From assembly GCA_002308955.1 (NCBI GenBank), contig DBWJ01000065.1:76607-95061 (forward strand): a stretch of 18,455 nucleotides of DNA, given 5' to 3'. Positions 14,939-18,455 of this stretch are shown piece by piece. The first letter of the stretch is position 1; each line of letters begins with the position of its first letter. The notes under the pieces are model-generated. The model saw nothing but the letters and a program-made list of their open reading frames with translations. It searched no databases and was not told the DNA's origin. The translations under genes and the position numbers were made by a program. Source of the DNA: Lachnoclostridium sp. UBA1241. Its GTDB lineage: Bacteria > Bacillota > Clostridia > Lachnospirales > Lachnospiraceae.

Positions 14939-16003
14939 CTACCCTTCTACCTGAGACTCTCCCTTGATATCGATCTTGTAACCGGTGAGACGGGCGGCAA
15001 GTCTTGCGTTCTGTCCGCCGGTACCGATCGCCAGGCAGAGCTGATGGTCGGGAACAATAACTCTAGCAAAATGCTCCTCTTCGTTCACGTCAACATATAC
15101 GACGCGTGCCGGGGAAAGGGCATTCTTGATCAATACTTCCGGCTCCGGGCTCCAGTTGATGATATCAATCTTCTCGCCGCGAAGCTCGTCAACTACCGCG
15201 TTAACACGGGAGCTGTTTACGCCGACGCATGCGCCGACAGGGTCAACGTTCGGATTGTAGGAATATACGGCCATCTTCGTTCTCTGGCCTGCCTCACGGC
15301 TGATTCCCTTAATTTCAACGGTGCCGTCCGCAACCTCGGAAACCTCGTTCTCGAAAAGTCTTTTAACAAGATCCGGATGGGTACGGGATACGGTGATCTT
15401 CGGTCCCTTAGGTGTGTTCTTAACTTCGAGAACGTAAACCTTTACGCGCTCGCCGGGACGGAAAGACTCGCCGCGAATCTGCTCGGACTCGATCAGAAGG
15501 GCGTCCATCTTGCCGAGATTCAGCGTAATCGAGGAAGCGTTGATTCTCTGAACAACGCCGGTAACAACCTCGTGCTCCTTGCCGGCATACTTATCGTAAA
15601 GCTGGTTACGCTCTTCCTCACGGATCTTCTGAACGATTGCCTGCTTTGCCTTGCTGGCTACGATACGGCCGAAATCACGCGGAACAACCTCGGTATAAGC
15701 GATGTCACCGATGGCAAGCTTCTTGCCGGGGAACTTAACGGCAGCCTCCTCGGGGGTAATCTGCATGGTGCGCATAGCCTCGTCCTCGATGGTCTCAACA
15801 ACCTCATAACCGGACAGAACCTTGATGTCGCCGCTCTCCGGGTCAATCTTAACCTGAACCAGATCGCTCTTCTTATACTCGTTCTTAACGGCTGCAACAA
15901 GCGCCGTCTCGATAGCTTCCAAAAGTACTTCCTTCGGGATATCCTTCTCCTTTTCAATGGTATTTAATGCTTCAATGAGCATGTTCTTGCTTTCTTTTTC
16001 CAT
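14939..16003 (-). CDS. nusA: Transcription termination/antitermination factor NusA
   Basis: NusA binds RNA polymerase and nascent RNA and modulates pausing, termination and antitermination. The 354-residue protein, near the usual length for Firmicutes that lack C-terminal acidic repeats, has an N-terminal polymerase-binding domain (1-130), an S1 domain (about 140-205, GVVQRINASSITLNLG) and two KH domains (about 235-350). KH1 has GVNSSRVNAVVDELRGEKIDII-like sequence in which the GxxG loop reads GVNS (261-264), losing the second Gly. KH2 retains GTGGQNARLA (327-336). The ATG at 16003 follows GAGGAGG. It lies 15 bases after rimP and 5 bases before ylxR. Confidence 0.98.
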   Translation of the reverse strand: MEKESKNMLIEALNTIEKEKDIPKEVLLEAIETALVAAVKNEYKKSDLVQVKIDPESGDIKVLSGYEVVETIEDEAMRTMQITPEEAAVKFPGKKLAIGDIAYTEVVPRDFGRIVASKAKQAIVQKIREEERNQLYDKYAGKEHEVVTGVVQRINASSITLNLGKMDALLIESEQIRGESFRPGERVKVYVLEVKNTPKGPKITVSRTHPDLVKRLFENEVSEVADGTVEIKGISREAGQRTKMAVYSYNPNVDPVGACVGVNSSRVNAVVDELRGEKIDIINWSPEPEVLIKNALSPARVVYVDVNEEEHFARVIVPDHQLCLAIGTGGQNARLAARLTGYKIDIKGESQVEG

Positions 16004-16018
16004 GATGTCCTCCTCTCA

Positions 16019-16486
16019 TTATTCCCATATAAACGCCTGACGAATCAGGGATATATTCTTTTTCTCTAAAACAATCTCGTTGCCGTCTTCACTTACCGTC
16101 ACGGTATCCTTATCATACGAAACGAGATCCGCCGTAATTTCCTTCCGTCCGGAAACCGCCTTAAAAAGCTTAATTTCTACAGGCTTTCCGATGTTCCGGT
16201 CATAATCGCGGTCTTTCTTAAGCGGTCTTGTAAGCCCCGGCGAGCTGACTTCAAGAATGTAGGCATCCGGGATGAAATCCGCTTCGTCCAAAAGGTCGGA
16301 AAGCTTCCGGCTTACCGCCTCGCAGTCGTCGATGGTTATGCCGCCGGGCTTGTCGATATACGCCCGAAGGTACCAGTCGCCGGCTTCCTTGACATATTCC
16401 ACATCCACGAGCTCAAACTGCTTCTCGTTTAGAATCGGCAGAATCAGCTGTTCGGTGCGGGATTCATAATCCTCTTTCTGCGTCAT
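16019..16486 (-). CDS. rimP: Ribosome maturation factor RimP
   Basis: RimP assists assembly of the 30S subunit. The 155-residue product has the family features LILPILNEKQFELVDVEYV, LRAYIDKPGGITIDDCEAVSR, LEVSSPGLTRPLKK with the conserved SPGLxRPL motif, and a C-terminal SH3-like domain ending ISLIRQAF. I choose the ATG at 16486, which has GTGAGGA upstream; an in-frame GTG four codons earlier lies inside that ribosome site and is rejected. It is the first gene of the translation operon, directly upstream of nusA, and has its own promoter and a leader hairpin. Confidence 0.97.
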   Translation of the reverse strand: MTQKEDYESRTEQLILPILNEKQFELVDVEYVKEAGDWYLRAYIDKPGGITIDDCEAVSRKLSDLLDEADFIPDAYILEVSSPGLTRPLKKDRDYDRNIGKPVEIKLFKAVSGRKEITADLVSYDKDTVTVSEDGNEIVLEKKNISLIRQAFIWE

Positions 16487-16521
16487 GTCAATCCTCACTT
16501 TATAAATTCGTTACAAATGGA

Positions 16522-16548
16522 AAGGAGCTCCGAACTTCGGAACTCCTT
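16522..16548 (-). other. Stem-loop in the rimP leader, candidate attenuator or upstream terminator
   Basis: On the minus strand AAGGAGTTCCG (16548-16538) pairs with CGGAGCTCCTT (16532-16522) around AAGTT, 11 bp with one G-U pair. It is followed by TCCATTTG, a poor T run. It lies between the predicted rimP start site (about 16567) and the rimP start codon, and downstream of the histidine operon end. It could terminate readthrough from the histidine genes or regulate the rimP-nusA operon. Confidence 0.5.
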
Positions 16549-16573
16549 CATAAACACACTGGTAACATAACAC

Positions 16574-16601
16574 ATTATAGCAGTTATTTCGTAAAATGCA
16601 A
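16574..16601 (-). promoter_or_regulatory. Promoter of the rimP-nusA-infB operon
   Basis: The minus strand reads TTGCAT (16601-16596), a 16-base spacer ending in TGC, then a perfect TATAAT (16579-16574). The TG one base before the hexamer makes it an extended -10. Transcription would start near 16567, giving a leader of about 80 bases. The -35 box lies 4 bases past the stop of the small membrane protein gene. Confidence 0.75.
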
Positions 16602-16604
16602 GAG

Positions 16605-16754
16605 TTATTTTTCACTCTCCGCCTTAGCCTGAGCTTCCTTCTTCGCATTTTTCTTCTTACGAAGCGAAATCCCCGCGAAAACACCGATACCGGCGCACAC
16701 AATTAACCCGATGTAGGTTAAAAAGCTTTTCAAAAGTTCCATCAGAAATTCCAT
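16605..16754 (-). CDS. Small single-span membrane protein of unknown function
   Basis: This 49-residue reading starts with ATG at 16754, which has GGAGG 6 bases upstream, and stops with TAA at 16605. It begins MEFLMELLKSFLTYIGLIVC. Residues 9-29 form one hydrophobic segment (FLTYIGLIVCAGIGVFAGI) with small Gly/Ala residues, followed by a strongly basic then mixed-charge tail (LRKKKNAKKEAQAKAESEK). That layout suggests an outside N-terminus with the tail in the cytoplasm. It lies 15 bases after the histidine fusion gene and ends just before the rimP promoter, so it would be the last gene of the histidine operon. I do not recognise the family. The good ribosome site and clean composition support a real gene. 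Confidence 0.7.
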   Translation of the reverse strand: MEFLMELLKSFLTYIGLIVCAGIGVFAGISLRKKKNAKKEAQAKAESEK

Positions 16755-16769
16755 GACTTATTCCTCCGA

Positions 16770-18047
16770 TCAGGATTTGCGGCGGTTGGCGAGTTCCTTA
16801 ACGATATCGTTCCAGTCAACGTCGCACTCAACCATCAGTACCATCAGGTGATACAGATAATCGGCAATTTCGTATTTGAGTTCTTCCTTGTCCGGATTCT
16901 TCGCGGCAATCGTAATCTCGGTTGCCTCTTCACCGCACTTCTTAAGAATCTTGTCGATGCCCTTATCGAACAGATAATTCGTATAGGAGCCTTCTTTCGG
17001 ATTCACCTTGCGGTCGAGAATGATGTTGTAATCCTCGGTAAGAACGCTTAACGGATTGTAATTGGAATACTCCTTGCGACACAGCTCCGTAAAGAAGCAC
17101 GAAACGTTGCCGGTATGGCATGCTGCGCCTAACTGATGCACCTTCGCAAGAATCGTATCGTTATCGCAGTCAATCCGGAGTTCCTTTAGGAACTGATAAT
17201 GTCCGGAGGTCTCACCCTTTACCCAGAGCGCGTTACGGCTTCTCGAAAAGTAGGTCATCCGCCCCGTCGCAATGGTCTTATTGTAGGCTTCCTCGTTCAT
17301 ATAGGCAACCATAAGCACTTCCGAGGTCTTATAATCCTGAACGACAACCGGAACCAGTCCGTTCGCGTCGGTTTTAAACTCGGAAAATGCCATAGCACTC
17401 ACGAGACACTTCGTATCAATTCCGAAATCCCGAAGGGAATTCTTTACCTTGATGATATTCTTTCCGACATAGTAATTCGTAAGAACGCCGGATACGTTCT
17501 CAAGGGAAAGCAGAGACTCGATATCGTTACGAACAAGGCTGTCACGCACAAGCACAGGAAGCGGACTTGCGGCAATCTGCTTCTTCACGTCGTCGGGCGT
17601 TACATGCTTAAAGATAAAGCCTGCAATGCCGAGTTCCTTCAAAGAATTCAGAAGTTCTGCGTTACGGTACTCTCCGTTCGTGGTTTCGGGATCACAGTTA
17701 AACTCAACTAAAAGCTTATCCTTGCCGAACCGGTCGATTGCCTTACCGATCTCTTCCTTCGGAAAATCCGCCCCGTACGGAACTACTGCGTAAGTAGCGC
17801 CGGTATAAAGCGCCTTTTTGACATCCTCAAAGCGCTTCACGTAGCAGCCGATCAGAAGCGGAATGTCAACCTTCTTGAGAATCATCTTAACGGTCTCAAG
17901 AAACTTCATCTGCTCCTTCTCATTTGCGTCATAATTATAGATATAGAGTCCGTCCGCGCCGTTCTGCTCATAGGCCATTGCCTTCTCGAGAACGTTCGAG
18001 GAATACTCGGTTTCGGCATTGATATAGCCGTAGATACTCTTCTTCAT
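16770..18047 (-). CDS. hisI: HisIE (phosphoribosyl-AMP cyclohydrolase / phosphoribosyl-ATP pyrophosphatase) with an N-terminal HisA/HisF-like domain
   Basis: The 425-residue protein carries steps 2 and 3 of histidine synthesis. Residues about 225-320 are the HisI cyclohydrolase, with WVKGETSG (275-282), the metal motif DCDNDT (293-298), and AACHTGNVSCF with Cys310 and Cys317. Residues about 335-425 are the HisE pyrophosphatase, with KKCGEEATEITIAAK and IADYLYHLMVLM. Plain HisIE proteins are near 200-220 residues. The extra residues 1-215 look like a HisA/HisF-type TIM barrel (GADGLYIYNYD, VDIPLLIGCYVKRFEDVKKAL, VSGVLTNYYVGKN). It lacks the first-strand Asp and the Gly-rich phosphate loop, so it appears non-catalytic. 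The ATG at 18047 overlaps the hisB stop by one base (ATGA), with AAAGGA 8 bases upstream. Enzyme identity is firm; the role of the N-terminal domain is unknown. Confidence 0.93.
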   Translation of the reverse strand: MKKSIYGYINAETEYSSNVLEKAMAYEQNGADGLYIYNYDANEKEQMKFLETVKMILKKVDIPLLIGCYVKRFEDVKKALYTGATYAVVPYGADFPKEEIGKAIDRFGKDKLLVEFNCDPETTNGEYRNAELLNSLKELGIAGFIFKHVTPDDVKKQIAASPLPVLVRDSLVRNDIESLLSLENVSGVLTNYYVGKNIIKVKNSLRDFGIDTKCLVSAMAFSEFKTDANGLVPVVVQDYKTSEVLMVAYMNEEAYNKTIATGRMTYFSRSRNALWVKGETSGHYQFLKELRIDCDNDTILAKVHQLGAACHTGNVSCFFTELCRKEYSNYNPLSVLTEDYNIILDRKVNPKEGSYTNYLFDKGIDKILKKCGEEATEITIAAKNPDKEELKYEIADYLYHLMVLMVECDVDWNDIVKELANRRKS

Positions 18048-18455
18048 CAGATGGTTCCTTTCGTGGAAAGTACGCCCTTTAAGCGCTCATCATAACCCGT
18101 AGCCATATCAAGCGCCTTAGCGAAAGCCTTGAACATTGCTTCGAGAATGTGGTGATTGTTGTCGCCTGCAAGCATACGGATGTGCAGGTTCATTCCGGCG
18201 GAATACGAAACCGCATAGAAAAACTCCTTTGCGAGCTCGGTATCCATTTCGCCGACACGGTCAACGGTCGTGGTTACATCATAGCAGAAATACGGTCTTC
18301 CGGAAAGGTCCAATGCGCAAAGCATCAGCGTTTCGTCCATCGGAAGAATAAAGCTGCCGTAACGGGTAATGCCGGCTTTGTCGCCGAGCGCTTCGCGAAT
18401 GGCCTGTCCGAGAACGATACCGACATCCTCCACCGTGTGATGCGCGTCTACCTGC
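18047..18455 (-). CDS. hisB: Imidazoleglycerol-phosphate dehydratase, C-terminal 135 codons, 5' end beyond the window
   Basis: HisB removes water from imidazole glycerol phosphate to give imidazole acetol phosphate, step 6-7 of histidine synthesis. The visible reading starts QVDAHHTVEDVGIVLGQAI, which contains the metal-binding HHTxED motif. It continues with LGDKAGITRYG, PMDETL, LDLSGRPYF, the second metal motif NNHHILEAMFKAFAKAL and the C-terminal LSTKG. About 60 N-terminal residues of the roughly 195-residue family should lie outside the window. The stop overlaps the start of the next histidine gene by one base, so the two are co-translated. The bifunctional phosphatase-dehydratase form cannot be excluded because the N-terminus is missing, though it would be unusual outside proteobacteria. 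Confidence 0.97.
   Translation of the reverse strand, partial: QVDAHHTVEDVGIVLGQAIREALGDKAGITRYGSFILPMDETLMLCALDLSGRPYFCYDVTTTVDRVGEMDTELAKEFFYAVSYSAGMNLHIRMLAGDNNHHILEAMFKAFAKALDMATGYDERLKGVLSTKGTI

Noticed and set aside
16511..16702. 63-codon minus-strand frame overlapping the small membrane protein and rimP leader
   Set aside because: It lacks a ribosome site, crosses the rimP promoter and leader hairpin, and is out of frame with the better supported 49-residue reading.
1..18455. Mobile element, prophage, tRNA/rRNA or defence system
   Set aside because: No transposase, integrase, terminal inverted repeats, tRNA cloverleaf, rRNA sequence or defence-family motif could be seen anywhere in the window.

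Overview
The window is a single-strand block: every gene I can support is on the minus strand, so transcription runs from high to low coordinates. Gene content, gene order, a clostridial-type tetrahydrofolate riboswitch and strong AGGAGG ribosome sites (several in front of TTG starts) point to a Firmicute of class Clostridia. The histidine-gene fusion and the secreted cellulase suggest a gut or rumen Lachnospiraceae-like organism. That placement is inference from gene content; no rRNA is present.

In transcription order, the window opens inside a histidine operon (18455-16605): the 3' part of hisB, a HisI-HisE fusion carrying an extra degenerate HisA/HisF-like N-terminal domain, and a 49-residue single-span membrane protein. 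A promoter at 16574-16601 then starts the classic translation/transcription cluster: rimP, nusA, ylxR (rnpM), an L7Ae-family ylxQ, infB, rbfA, nrnA-type DHH phosphoesterase, truB, ribF and a rhomboid protease gene (16486-7348). Spacings are very short or genes overlap, so this looks like one operon. rpsO follows with its own consensus promoter (7309-7337).

In many Firmicutes rpsO is followed directly by pnp. Here about 5.5 kb lies between them: a folate module (folT ECF substrate-binding subunit and two tandem, unequal folC paralogues) under a tetrahydrofolate riboswitch (6804-6900), then a secreted GH5 cellulase with a CBM2-like domain. The cellulase lies only 29 bases after folC with no visible promoter or terminator between them. 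A strong intrinsic terminator (1629-1672) closes this insert. pnp restarts from an extended -10 promoter (1592-1600) through a structured leader and runs off the left edge.

Functionally, the block joins ribosome assembly and initiation (RimP, RbfA, IF2, S15, TruB), transcription elongation (NusA), RNA turnover (PNPase, NrnA, RnpM), flavin synthesis (RibF) and folate salvage (FolT, FolC). I see no mobile element, tRNA, rRNA or CRISPR array. Most of the window is conserved core biology. The unusual parts are the HisIE fusion, the folate/cellulase insert, the nested riboswitch expression platform and two repeat regions in the IF2 N-terminus. Gene-free stretches of more than 300 bases do not occur; the longest gaps (1455-1684 and 6751-6957) are filled by regulatory RNA, promoters and terminators.
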